The translations under genes were made by a program, and so were the position numbers. A stretch of DNA of 64,000 nucleotides, taken from Nitriliruptorales bacterium. GTDB taxonomy: Bacteria; Actinomycetota; Nitriliruptoria; Euzebyales; Egibacteraceae. The stretch lies in NCBI GenBank assembly GCA_007119035.1, contig SKQL01000005.1:1-64000 (forward strand), given 5' to 3'. Each line of letters opens with the position of its first letter. The stretch's first letter is position 1. Under the pieces are notes generated by a model. That model did not search any database, was not told where the DNA came from, and saw nothing but the letters and a program-made list of their open reading frames with translations. Below are positions 26,836 to 35,683 of this stretch, in pieces.

Positions 26836-27669
26836 GTGACCGAGCGCATCCCCACCCGCGTCTGCTACCGGCACCCGGACCGGGAGACCCGGCTCGGATG
26901 CTCGTCCTGTGGGCGCCCCATATGCGTGGAGTGCTCGCACCGGGCGTCGGTCGGCCAACTCTGCCCCGACTGCGTGGCCGAGCGTGGCACCCAGCGCGTG
27001 GTCGGTCGAGAGCAGATAGGCGGGAACGCACCGGGCCGCACCCCGGTCTCGATGACGATACTCGGGCTGTGTGTCGCCGTCTTCGTCGTCGGCTTCCTCT
27101 CGACGGAGCTGCGCAACCTGCTGTTCACGTACGGTGCGCAGTTCAATCGGGGCGTCGCGGCGGGAGAGCTCTACCGCCTTCTCAGCGCCGCCTTCCTCCA
27201 CGCCGACATCGCGCACATCATGTTCAACATGTTGGCCCTCTACATCTTCGGGCCGCAGTTGGAGCGCCAGGCGGGGGGACCCGCGTTCGCGGCGCTCTAC
27301 CTCGGTAGCGCGCTCGCGGGAGGCGCCGCGTTCTACCTGTTCGACCCGACGGGGGCGGGGGTGGCGGTGGGCGCATCAGGCGCCATCTTCGGCCTCTTCG
27401 GCGCCTGGCTGGCTGCGGCGTACCGCAGTCGGCACACCGCGTGGGGCCAGTCCGGCTTTCGGCAGTTGCTGCTGTTACTGGGCATCAACATGGCCTTGCC
27501 CCTGTTCATCCCCCAGATCGCCTGGCAGGCCCACCTCGGTGGGCTGGTCGCGGGAGTCTTGATCGTGAGCTTGTGGACACTGCCCGGGGTGCGCCCCCGT
27601 CGCCTGGCGAGGGCAGCGGTCGCGACCGGTGTCGGGCTCGTATCGCTCGCACTCGTCCTCGTCCTTTGA
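26836..27669 (+). CDS. Rhomboid family intramembrane serine protease with N-terminal B-box-like zinc finger
   Basis: CYRHPDRETRLGCSSCGRPICVECSHRASVGQLCPDCV then HADIAHIMFNMLALYIFGPQLE, GASGAIFGLFGAWLAA. Confidence 0.9.
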   Translation: MTERIPTRVCYRHPDRETRLGCSSCGRPICVECSHRASVGQLCPDCVAERGTQRVVGREQIGGNAPGRTPVSMTILGLCVAVFVVGFLSTELRNLLFTYGAQFNRGVAAGELYRLLSAAFLHADIAHIMFNMLALYIFGPQLERQAGGPAFAALYLGSALAGGAAFYLFDPTGAGVAVGASGAIFGLFGAWLAAAYRSRHTAWGQSGFRQLLLLLGINMALPLFIPQIAWQAHLGGLVAGVLIVSLWTLPGVRPRRLARAAVATGVGLVSLALVLVL

Positions 27670-27718
27670 GAATCCGCCCTCAGGCGAGGCCTCCGATCCT
27701 CCGAGACTGTATGGGGCG

Positions 27719-28264
27719 ATGAGCATGCGGGAGGCGGGCGGGATGCGGCTGGAATCGGTGGACGAGGTCTTCGTCCGTGCCTGCCGCGAGGATGTGCACG
27801 CGTACGTGCGAGACCCCGCAGGCTACGGGGCGTGGTGGCCGGGAGCCAGAAGTCGCCCCGCTCGCGACGGCGCGGCACTCGAGCTTCGTCCTCCAGGGCT
27901 CTCCCGGGTGCAGCGGCTACGGGTGACCCTCATCGAGGAACGGCCGGGCCTGGGGCTGCGCCTGGGCCTGCGAGGGGACTTCGCGGGCGACGCGGAGTGG
28001 TACTACCTCGACGAGCGCGACGGGACCCTCGTCCACTACCTCGTGCGCGGGCAGATGGGAGGCAGAGGCGCCCACCGCCGCCTCGCGCGGCATCGCTGGG
28101 TCGTACGCGAAGGCTTGCACGCGCTGAAGGACCTACTCGAGTCCGGCCGGTCGCCCGGACAGGAGCCCGGCTCGTCGCTCCGAGGCCTCCGGGAGAAGAC
28201 GGTGGAGCGGCAACGGGCCGCTCCCACGCGAGCCCGGGGTCGTCCCGGGAAGGTGGACAGCTGA
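27719..28264 (+). CDS. SRPBCC-like protein, uncharacterised
   Basis: ORF 27629..28264; EVFVRACREDVHAYVRDPAGYGAWWPGARS...GDAEWYYLDERDGTLVHYLVRG; internal ATG 27719 likely. Confidence 0.55.
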   Translation: MSMREAGGMRLESVDEVFVRACREDVHAYVRDPAGYGAWWPGARSRPARDGAALELRPPGLSRVQRLRVTLIEERPGLGLRLGLRGDFAGDAEWYYLDERDGTLVHYLVRGQMGGRGAHRRLARHRWVVREGLHALKDLLESGRSPGQEPGSSLRGLREKTVERQRAAPTRARGRPGKVDS

Positions 28265-28926
28265 TGCGCTGCGATGCCTGCGGGGCCACCAACCCTGCTG
28301 ACGCTCGATGGTGCAACCAGTGCCTCGCGTCCCTGGTCGAGGGCACGGAGCGCTCCGCGGGGGATGCCCCGACCGAGCCCTCCGGCGTGAACGACCGGGG
28401 CATCGAACAGCCCGCCGTGGGGGTGGTCGCCGAGCGGTTCCGCCGCAGGGACGGTCGGGTCGAGTGGGCCTGCCCCTCCTGCGGGGAGTACAGCGGGATC
28501 GACGACACGGTGTGCGTGGTTTGCGCCACCCCGCTCGTCGCCCTGTTCGACGAGCCCGAGCAGGCGGAGCAGGAGGTGCCGGCGAGCACCGCGCTGTGGT
28601 TGACCGCCCTGCTTCCCGGGGCCGGTCACATCGCTCGTGGGCAGTACGGCAGTGGGATCGCCCGCGCGTTGCTCTTCGCGCTCTGGGCGGGCGGGGGAGT
28701 GGTGATGATCGGCGGGCCCGGCCCCGCGAGGACGTTCGTGGCCGCGCCGCTGCTACTAGGTGCGCTCGTGTTGTGGCTCACGGGCCTGGTCGACGTCGTG
28801 GGCCTGGCGGGGGGCAACCGGCAGCTCATGGACGGGCGGGCGCTGCTGTGGCTCGTGGTGGCCGTGACCGGCTTCACCCTGTTGGGAGCCTTCGGTGCAG
28901 CGGGCACGATGGGCGCGCTGACGTAG
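28264..28926 (+). CDS. Double zinc-ribbon membrane protein
   Basis: MRCDACGATNPADARWCNQC..., CPSCGEYSGIDDTVCVVC, then hydrophobic C-terminal segments. Confidence 0.65.
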   Translation: MRCDACGATNPADARWCNQCLASLVEGTERSAGDAPTEPSGVNDRGIEQPAVGVVAERFRRRDGRVEWACPSCGEYSGIDDTVCVVCATPLVALFDEPEQAEQEVPASTALWLTALLPGAGHIARGQYGSGIARALLFALWAGGGVVMIGGPGPARTFVAAPLLLGALVLWLTGLVDVVGLAGGNRQLMDGRALLWLVVAVTGFTLLGAFGAAGTMGALT

Positions 28927-28957
28927 TATTGCCGCCCCGCCGGAGAGGAGCCACCGC

Positions 28958-29395
28958 TTGAGTGCGAGCGTTCGTGACGAGATCATCATCGACGCCGAGC
29001 CGGAGGCGGTGATGGCGGTGATCACCGACGTCGGTGCATATCCGGAGTGGCAGGAGGAGATCAAGGAGTCGGAGGTCCTCGAGACCGACGAGGACGGACG
29101 CACCCGGAGGGCACAGCTGACCGTCGACGCGAGGATCATGAGGACGACGTACACGCTCGTGTACTCGTACACCCCCCGGTCGGTGTCGTGGGAGCTCGAG
29201 GAGGGCGATCAGCTGAACGAGCTGACCGGCTCCTACACACTCGACGACCTCGGCGCCGGCTCGACACGTGTGGCCTACGATCTCGTCGTCGAGCCGAAGA
29301 TGCGCGTGCCGGGCCTCGTGCGGAGACAGGCTGCCAGGCGCATCGCGGACGAGGCACTGAACGGCCTCAAGCGGCGCGTCGAGACGGGCGCGTAA
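28958..29395 (+). CDS. SRPBCC family (polyketide cyclase-like) protein
   Basis: DEIIIDAEPEAVMAVITDVGAYPEWQEEIKESEVLE. Confidence 0.83.
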   Translation: MSASVRDEIIIDAEPEAVMAVITDVGAYPEWQEEIKESEVLETDEDGRTRRAQLTVDARIMRTTYTLVYSYTPRSVSWELEEGDQLNELTGSYTLDDLGAGSTRVAYDLVVEPKMRVPGLVRRQAARRIADEALNGLKRRVETGA

Positions 29396-29400
29396 CCCGC

Positions 29401-30627
29401 GTGCGCGTCCTCGTCGTCACCGGCAAAGGTGGAGTGGGCAAGACCTCGGTCGCCGCGGCGACCGCTGTCCGTGCCGCGGGCCTGGGGCATCGCACGCTCG
29501 CAATGTCCACCGACCCGGCCCACTCACTCGGCGACGCGTTCGGTGTGGAGCTCGGCGACGCGCCCACAACGGTCGCGGAGAGCCTCGAAGCGGAGCAGCT
29601 GGACCCGCACACCCGACTCGAGCAGCATTGGGCGGGTATACGTGGATACCTCGTCTCCCTCCTCCGGTGGAGCGGGCTCGAGGAGGTCCAGGCCGAGGAG
29701 CTGAGCCTCCTGCCGGGGCTCGAGGAGCTGTTCGCGCTGATCGACGTCCTGCGCCATGCCGAGGCCGGCCACCACGACGTGCTCGTCGTCGACTGCGCGC
29801 CCACGGCGGAGACGTTGCGCCTCCTGAGCCTGCCCGAGGCCCTCGGCTGGTACCTGGAACGGGCATTCGACATGGAGCGTACGTTCACCCGGGTGGTCCG
29901 TCCCATGCTCGGGCGCGTGACCTCGATGCCCCTTCCCGGCAACGCGCTGATCAGCTCGGTCGATGACCTGTACCGAGCGTTGCTGGGCGTCCGTGACCTC
30001 CTGCTCGATGGTGAGCGGACGACCGTGCGCCTCGTGACCAATCCCGAGCGGGTGGTGGCTGCGGAGTCCCGTCGCACGTACAAGGCCCTGCATCTGTTCG
30101 GCTACCACGTCGACGCGCTCGTGGTGAACAGGCTCCTTCCCGCAGCCATCGTCGACCCGTTCTTCGTCGGGGCCAAGGAGCGCCAGCAGGAGCATCTCGA
30201 GGCTCTCCGTGCCGACTTCGATCTTCCTGTACTGACAGGGGCGCTTGCCGCGGACGAGCCGGTCGGCACGTCCGCGCTCGCATGCCTCGCCGAGGAGATC
30301 TACGCGGGCAGCGACCCCACCGACGTCATGCGACGCTCGGAGCCCGTCCGCATCGCCCGTGAAGCAGACGAGATGGTCCTGTCCATGGCGCTGCCCTTCG
30401 CGGATGGCGGCGAGGTCGATGTCTTCCAGCGCACCGACGAGTTGTACGTGCGCGTGGGCCCCTACACCCGCAGCATCGTGCTGCCCGCGGTGCTGCGGCG
30501 CGGGTCCGTGCGCGGAGCCAGGCTCGCGGCGGGGGAGTTGCGGGTGCGCTTCCACGTGCCACCCACCGAGGGGCAGGCGCGGGAACGGCCGGAGGATCGT
30601 TCTCCTCTCGTCAGGCAAGGCACCTAG
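29401..30627 (+). CDS. ArsA family ATPase
   Basis: From GTG 29401: VRVLVVTGKGGVGKTSVAAATAVRAA, STDPAHSLGDAFG, VVDCAPTAETLRLLSLPEAL. Confidence 0.87.
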   Translation: MRVLVVTGKGGVGKTSVAAATAVRAAGLGHRTLAMSTDPAHSLGDAFGVELGDAPTTVAESLEAEQLDPHTRLEQHWAGIRGYLVSLLRWSGLEEVQAEELSLLPGLEELFALIDVLRHAEAGHHDVLVVDCAPTAETLRLLSLPEALGWYLERAFDMERTFTRVVRPMLGRVTSMPLPGNALISSVDDLYRALLGVRDLLLDGERTTVRLVTNPERVVAAESRRTYKALHLFGYHVDALVVNRLLPAAIVDPFFVGAKERQQEHLEALRADFDLPVLTGALAADEPVGTSALACLAEEIYAGSDPTDVMRRSEPVRIAREADEMVLSMALPFADGGEVDVFQRTDELYVRVGPYTRSIVLPAVLRRGSVRGARLAAGELRVRFHVPPTEGQARERPEDRSPLVRQGT

Positions 30628-30636
30628 ACTGCGCCT

Positions 30637-30870
30637 ATGGCCAGCTCACAGATGCCCCCTCATGAGCACGCAGCGGCCCAGGATTGCGCCCAGTGCCCCT
30701 GGTGCGTGCTCATGGGGGTGCTCGGGGAGGGCCGGCCGGAGATTCGGGAGCACCTGCGGGAAGCCGGCCGCGAACTCGCATTGGCTCTCCGCGCGGTGCT
30801 CGACGAGGCCGGTCCCGAGGAGTCGAGCGGCCGGGCAGATCAACTGAGACGAATAGACCTCGACGAGTAG
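30637..30870 (+). CDS. Small cysteine-containing protein, unknown function
   Basis: 77 aa; HAAAQDCAQCPWCVLMGVLGEGRPEIREHLREAGRELALALRAVLDE; TAGACT 6 nt upstream of the ATG. Confidence 0.6.
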   Translation: MASSQMPPHEHAAAQDCAQCPWCVLMGVLGEGRPEIREHLREAGRELALALRAVLDEAGPEESSGRADQLRRIDLDE

Positions 30871-30888
30871 CGGGGGGAAGGAGCACCA

Positions 30889-32007
30889 GTGCAGGTGAAC
30901 GCCGGTGACATACGTGCGTTGGTTTCCAAGGACGGAGGGGGGGTGCCGTTCACCAGCGTCTATCTGAATACGGACGGCGCACGCTTCCCTCGGGCGGCAG
31001 ACTACGAGGCCCGACTGGATGGGCTGCTGCGCGAGGTGCGCAGGACCGCGGACACGCTCCCTGAGGAGCAGGCGGCGGGGGTGCACGCCGATGCGGAGGC
31101 GGTCAGCCGGTGGGTTCGCCAGGAGTTCGAGCGGGGCGATGTCCGGGGGGTCGGCGTGTTCGCGGGCGGTGGCGAGATCATCGATACCGTCCAGACCGCC
31201 CTCCCCGTGCGCAACGTCGCGCGTGTGGCCGGCACCCCCTACGTGGTGCCGCTCGAGGCACTGCTCGGCCGCCACCACCACATCGCGTTCGCCATCGTCA
31301 GTCGTGACCGGGCTCGCGTGTTCCGATACCACCTCGGACGCCTCGAGGAGCACGAGCGTGTCGAATCGGACGTCCACGGCCAGCACGAGCAGGGAGGCTG
31401 GTCGCAGGCACGCTATCAACGCAACATCGAGCACGAGGTCCTCCACCACATGAAGGACGTCGCGGAGGTCCTGCGCCAACTCCACGACACGGAGCCGATC
31501 GACGCGCTCGTCCTGTCGGGCCCCGGTCCCGACGTGGCAGAGCTCGAACGGCTCCTGCACCCCTACCTCCGTGAGGTGCGGTACGGCAAGGCGCTCTCCG
31601 TGCCCCTGCACGCGGGGCCCGACGATGTGAAGAAAGCTCTCGCCGAGGTCGAGCAGTCACTGGTCAGCAGCCGCCGGCAGCAGCTCCTCGAGCGACTGAG
31701 GGCCTCCCAGGGGCAAGGAGAGCGCGCGGCACGCGGCGTGCGCCATGTTCTCGAGGCCATCAACGCCAAGGCGGTGGAGACCCTCTTCGTCGTGGAGGGC
31801 GCGGGCGAGCCCGGCTACAAGAGCGCCAACGGGGCGCTCGCGCTCACGGAGGAGGAAACGGCGGCCTACGGCACTCCCGTCACACCGGTGCCCGACGTGG
31901 TCGACGAGGTCATCGAGGAGGCGGTGAGGTCCGGGGCGCACATCGAGCTCTTCCGCGATGGTGAGCGCCTCGACGGCAATATGGTCGCCGCCCTGCTGCG
32001 CTTCTGA
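30889..32007 (+). CDS. baeRF/Vms1-like (archaeo-eukaryotic release-factor-like) protein
   Basis: FTSVYLNTDGARFPRAADYEARLDGLLREVRR, AIVSRDRARVFRYHLGRLEE, EGAGEPGYKSANG; overall layout of bacterial eRF1-like proteins. Confidence 0.7.
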   Translation: MQVNAGDIRALVSKDGGGVPFTSVYLNTDGARFPRAADYEARLDGLLREVRRTADTLPEEQAAGVHADAEAVSRWVRQEFERGDVRGVGVFAGGGEIIDTVQTALPVRNVARVAGTPYVVPLEALLGRHHHIAFAIVSRDRARVFRYHLGRLEEHERVESDVHGQHEQGGWSQARYQRNIEHEVLHHMKDVAEVLRQLHDTEPIDALVLSGPGPDVAELERLLHPYLREVRYGKALSVPLHAGPDDVKKALAEVEQSLVSSRRQQLLERLRASQGQGERAARGVRHVLEAINAKAVETLFVVEGAGEPGYKSANGALALTEEETAAYGTPVTPVPDVVDEVIEEAVRSGAHIELFRDGERLDGNMVAALLRF

Positions 32008-32009
32008 CG

Positions 32010-32957
32010 ATGGCCATCCCGGGCGAACAGGCCGCGGTGGCGGTCGACGTCGGGGGCACCAAGATCGCGGCGGGCATCGTCACGGCCGAGGGGGAGGTGC
32101 GCTCGCGCGCGCGGCTCGATACCCCGAACGGCTCTGGTGACGAGCTGACGAAGGCGGTCCTGACCGCGGTGGGGGGGCTCGGTGCCGCGGCCGAGGGCCT
32201 GCCCGTGGGCGTCGCCGCGGCCGGCCTGGTGGACCGCAGTGGCGCGGTGCGCTACTCCCCGAACCTCGCGTGGGTGGACTGCCCTCTCCAGGAGACCCTG
32301 GCGGGCCGGTTGGACCGGCAGGTCGTGGTGGAGAACGACGCGAACGCGGCCGCGTGGGCGGAGTACCGCTTTGGCGCCGCGAGCAGCGCGAGGGTCGGTG
32401 CGGTGATGATCACGGTGGGCACGGGCATCGGTGGGGGGCTGGTCGTCGACGACCGGCTCGCGAGGGGCGCCAACGGGCTCGGTGCGGAGTTCGGTCACAT
32501 GATCGTCGCCGAGGGCGGCCGCAGGTGCCCATGCGGCAACCATGGCTGCTGGGAGGCGATGGCGAGCGGGACCGCGATCGGTCGCGTCGCCCGGGAGTGG
32601 CGGGCAAAGGGCCTCGTGCCGACCGATTCGCCCCTGGCCCGCGCAGGTGGGATGACGGGGGCCGTCGTGGGCTCGGCGGCGCGCGAGGGGGACGAGACCG
32701 CGACCGCGGTCCTCGCGGAGTGCGGTCAGTGGCTCGGTGTGGGGCTCGCGTCCCTTGTGAACGCTTTGGATCCCGAGACGATCGTTATCGGAGGCGGGGC
32801 GGCCTCGCTGGGCGATCTGCTGATCGGGCCCGCGACCGCGTCGTGCCACGAGCGAGTGATGGGCCGTGCGCATCGCCGGCTGCCCCTCATCCGGGAGGCG
32901 GTGCTCGGCGAGGACTCGGGGCTCATCGGCGCGGCACTGCTCGCACTCGAGGCTTGA
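32010..32957 (+). CDS. ROK family kinase (glucokinase-like)
   Basis: AVDVGGTKIAAGIV, VENDANAAAWAEYRFG, TVGTGIGGGLVVD, CPCGNHGCWEAMASG. Confidence 0.92.
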   Translation: MAIPGEQAAVAVDVGGTKIAAGIVTAEGEVRSRARLDTPNGSGDELTKAVLTAVGGLGAAAEGLPVGVAAAGLVDRSGAVRYSPNLAWVDCPLQETLAGRLDRQVVVENDANAAAWAEYRFGAASSARVGAVMITVGTGIGGGLVVDDRLARGANGLGAEFGHMIVAEGGRRCPCGNHGCWEAMASGTAIGRVAREWRAKGLVPTDSPLARAGGMTGAVVGSAAREGDETATAVLAECGQWLGVGLASLVNALDPETIVIGGGAASLGDLLIGPATASCHERVMGRAHRRLPLIREAVLGEDSGLIGAALLALEA

Positions 32958-32996
32958 AGGGACGTAGACTCGCTAGCCGCTGCCCCCACAACCGAG

Positions 32997-33752
32997 GTGA
33001 GCTTGCCCCAGAAACGAGCACCGCTGCTGTACCGCGTTCTCCATGCGGTCCTTCCCGCGCTGCTCAACGCCCTCTACCGCCCGAGCGTCACCGGGCTGGA
33101 GAACGTGCCGGCTGAGGGCCCCGCGATCCTCGCGTCGAACCATCTGTCGACACTCGACGTCGTCTTCATGCCCGCCCGAATCCCCCGACCCGTCTACTAT
33201 CTCGCGAAGAGCGAGTACTTCAGCGGCCCCGCGAAGCACCTGTTCAAGAACCTCGGAGTGATTCCCATCGCCCGACACGGGGGGGAGGCCGGGGAGGAGA
33301 GCCTTCGACGTGGCGAGGAGGTGCTCGCCTCGGGCAGCCTTCTCGGCATCTACCCCGAGGGCACGAGGTCACCCGATGGTCGTCTCCACCGGGGCAAGAC
33401 CGGCCCCGTGCGCCTTGCCCTCCGCACCGGCGCCCCCATCGTCCCGGTCGCGATCAGGGGCACGTTCGGGATCATGCCCCCCGGCTCGAAGCTGCCTCGG
33501 ATACGGCAGGTCGAGGTCGCATACGGCAAGCCCATGGACTTCTCCCACTACGCGCGACGCTCGGAGGACCACTTCGCCCTCCGCAGCGCGACCGACGAGC
33601 TCATGTACGAGCTCATGATGATGTCGGGCCAGGAGTACGTCGACGAGTACGCGGCAGCGGTGAAGGCCGGCGACTCCCCGAGCGCTGCCCCGCTGGGCGA
33701 CCTCGACGGGTTGATCGAGGAGGACCCGTTCGACATCCCCAAGGTCAGTTGA
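32997..33752 (+). CDS. 1-acyl-sn-glycerol-3-phosphate acyltransferase family (PlsC-like)
   Basis: ILASNHLSTLDVVFMP (HX4D), YPEGTRSPDGRLHRGKTG, VPVAIRG. Confidence 0.9.
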   Translation: MSLPQKRAPLLYRVLHAVLPALLNALYRPSVTGLENVPAEGPAILASNHLSTLDVVFMPARIPRPVYYLAKSEYFSGPAKHLFKNLGVIPIARHGGEAGEESLRRGEEVLASGSLLGIYPEGTRSPDGRLHRGKTGPVRLALRTGAPIVPVAIRGTFGIMPPGSKLPRIRQVEVAYGKPMDFSHYARRSEDHFALRSATDELMYELMMMSGQEYVDEYAAAVKAGDSPSAAPLGDLDGLIEEDPFDIPKVS

Positions 33753-33780
33753 ATGGGCCGCACCTACCGAGGAGGCACTT

Positions 33781-34890
33781 GTGAGCGTTAGCCCCACAGG
33801 GCTGATCGACCTGCGGAGCGACACCGTCACCAAGCCCACGGCACGCATGCGCAGCGCCATGGCCGACGCGGTCGTCGGTGACGACGTCTACGGCGAGGAC
33901 CCCACCGTCACACGACTGGAGGAGGCCGCCGCGGAGCGCTTCGGTGCGCAGGCGGCCCTACTGTGCCCGAGCGGCACAATGTGCAACCAGCTGTGGTTGC
34001 GTGTGCTCGCCCCGCCGGGGACCGAGGTCGTTATCGAGTCCGACGCGCACATCGTCAACTACGAAGCGGGCGCGGGGGCCATGCTCGGCGGGGTGCAGTT
34101 CCGCACGCTTGCCGGGCAGCGGGGCCTGCTCGACCCCGACGATGTCGTGGAGGCCCTGCGCCCCGATGTCTTCCCGCTCACGCCCACATCGCTCGTGTGC
34201 GTCGAGAACACACACAATCGCCGGGGAGGCTCGGTGTACCCCGTCGAGCGGCTTCGCGCGCTGCGGAAGGTGACAGCGGACGCGGGTGTGGCTCTCTACA
34301 TGGACGGTGCCCGGGTGCTCAACGCGGCAGCGGCCCATGGCGTGTCCCCCGACACGTACGGGGGCCTGGTCGACGGGCTCATGTTCTGCGTCTCGAAGGC
34401 CTTGTCCGCCCCCGTGGGGAGCCTGATGGTCGGAACCGCCGACGGGATCGCGGAGGCACGTGAATGGCGACGCCGATACGGGGGTGCGATGCGCCAGGCC
34501 GGGATCCTCGCTGCGGCGGGACTCGTCGCCCTCGACGAGATGGTGGAGCGGTTGCATGAGGACCACGCCCACGCGCAACTCCTCGCCTCCGCCGTCGCCG
34601 ACGTTCACCCTGCGGGGATCGGTCCCGTCGAGACCAACATCGTGACGATCGAGGACGTCGACGCGCCCGCCCTCGTCGCGGGGCTCGCTACCCACGGGGT
34701 GCTGGCCGGCGCGATGTCCCCACGGACCGCGCGGTTGGTCACCCACCCGGACGTGAGCGGCAAGGATTGCGAGCGAGCCGCCGAAGCGGTTCGCTCGCAC
34801 CTTGGCCGACACCCTGCGGTGACGGCTGGCGGGACGCACGTTGACGCGTTCGCGGACCGGATGGGGCCCTCCTCCGATCGAGCCGGGTAA
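33781..34890 (+). CDS. Low-specificity threonine aldolase family PLP enzyme
   Basis: DLRSDTVTKPTARMRSAMADAVVGDDVYGEDPTVTRLEE, ENTHNRRGGSVYP, MFCVSKALSAPVGS. Confidence 0.92.
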   Translation: MSVSPTGLIDLRSDTVTKPTARMRSAMADAVVGDDVYGEDPTVTRLEEAAAERFGAQAALLCPSGTMCNQLWLRVLAPPGTEVVIESDAHIVNYEAGAGAMLGGVQFRTLAGQRGLLDPDDVVEALRPDVFPLTPTSLVCVENTHNRRGGSVYPVERLRALRKVTADAGVALYMDGARVLNAAAAHGVSPDTYGGLVDGLMFCVSKALSAPVGSLMVGTADGIAEAREWRRRYGGAMRQAGILAAAGLVALDEMVERLHEDHAHAQLLASAVADVHPAGIGPVETNIVTIEDVDAPALVAGLATHGVLAGAMSPRTARLVTHPDVSGKDCERAAEAVRSHLGRHPAVTAGGTHVDAFADRMGPSSDRAG

Positions 34891-35671
34891 GATCACCAGT
34901 CGAGACGCGAATGGAAGGGACAGCGACATCCGTGCGGAGACGTCTTCCCCCGCTCCCGAGCCACGGCTGGTGGCCTGCCCGGAGTGTGGTGCGCCCAACG
35001 CCTCCAGCCGGGAGCGCTGCGCGCGTTGCAGAACCGACCTGCACGAGGGGCCCGATGCGGGGCCGGAGCCGGATCCCGACACGTCGGCGAGGTCCCCCGT
35101 CGAGGGCGACGGCCCCTCCCTCGTGCTCGTCGTCGCGACGGTGGTCGCCGTTGTGGCGGGACTCGGCGTGATGGCCGCGATCCTCACCGCTCAAGGCATC
35201 GGGCCGTTGGCCGCAGAGGTGCCCGACGTGGTGGGCGATGCTGAGACCGCAACCGTCGTGGAGGCGCAGGCCTCATCGGAGCGCGAGCCGAGCGAGGACC
35301 GCGACTACGCCGCGACCAATGTCCTCGACGCTGACCCCAGCGCCGCCTGGGTCGCGGGAGAAGGCGGGCGCGCCTGGATCCAACTCGAGCTCAGTGAGGT
35401 CGAGGAGGTGGTGGGACTCGTGATCTGGAACGGCTACCAGGACGATGACCGGTTCGCCCGCCATGATCGCGTCTCGTCATTGACCATAGAGACGGACGAT
35501 CGCAGGTTCAAGGTCGACCTCCTCGATACCCGTGGTCCCATGGCCGTCGATCTCCCCGAGGCGGTGCCGGCCAGTCGTGTACGCCTGGTGGCGGACGAGG
35601 TCTATTCCGGCGACGAGGTCGAAGGGCCGGCGCTCAGCGGGGTCGAGGTACGCACAGAGCCGGGGACGTAG
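34841..35671 (+). CDS. Zinc-ribbon / TM / discoidin-like (glycan-binding-type) domain protein
   Basis: CPECGAPNASSRERCARC, TM segment, ATNVLDADPSAAWVAGEGGRAWIQLELSEVEEVVGLVIWNGYQ...VRLVADEVYSGDEVEGPALSGVEV; start codon uncertain (could be GTG 34970). Confidence 0.65.
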   Translation: MTRSRTGWGPPPIEPGKITSRDANGRDSDIRAETSSPAPEPRLVACPECGAPNASSRERCARCRTDLHEGPDAGPEPDPDTSARSPVEGDGPSLVLVVATVVAVVAGLGVMAAILTAQGIGPLAAEVPDVVGDAETATVVEAQASSEREPSEDRDYAATNVLDADPSAAWVAGEGGRAWIQLELSEVEEVVGLVIWNGYQDDDRFARHDRVSSLTIETDDRRFKVDLLDTRGPMAVDLPEAVPASRVRLVADEVYSGDEVEGPALSGVEVRTEPGT

Positions 35672-35683
35672 GCGGACCCGTCC

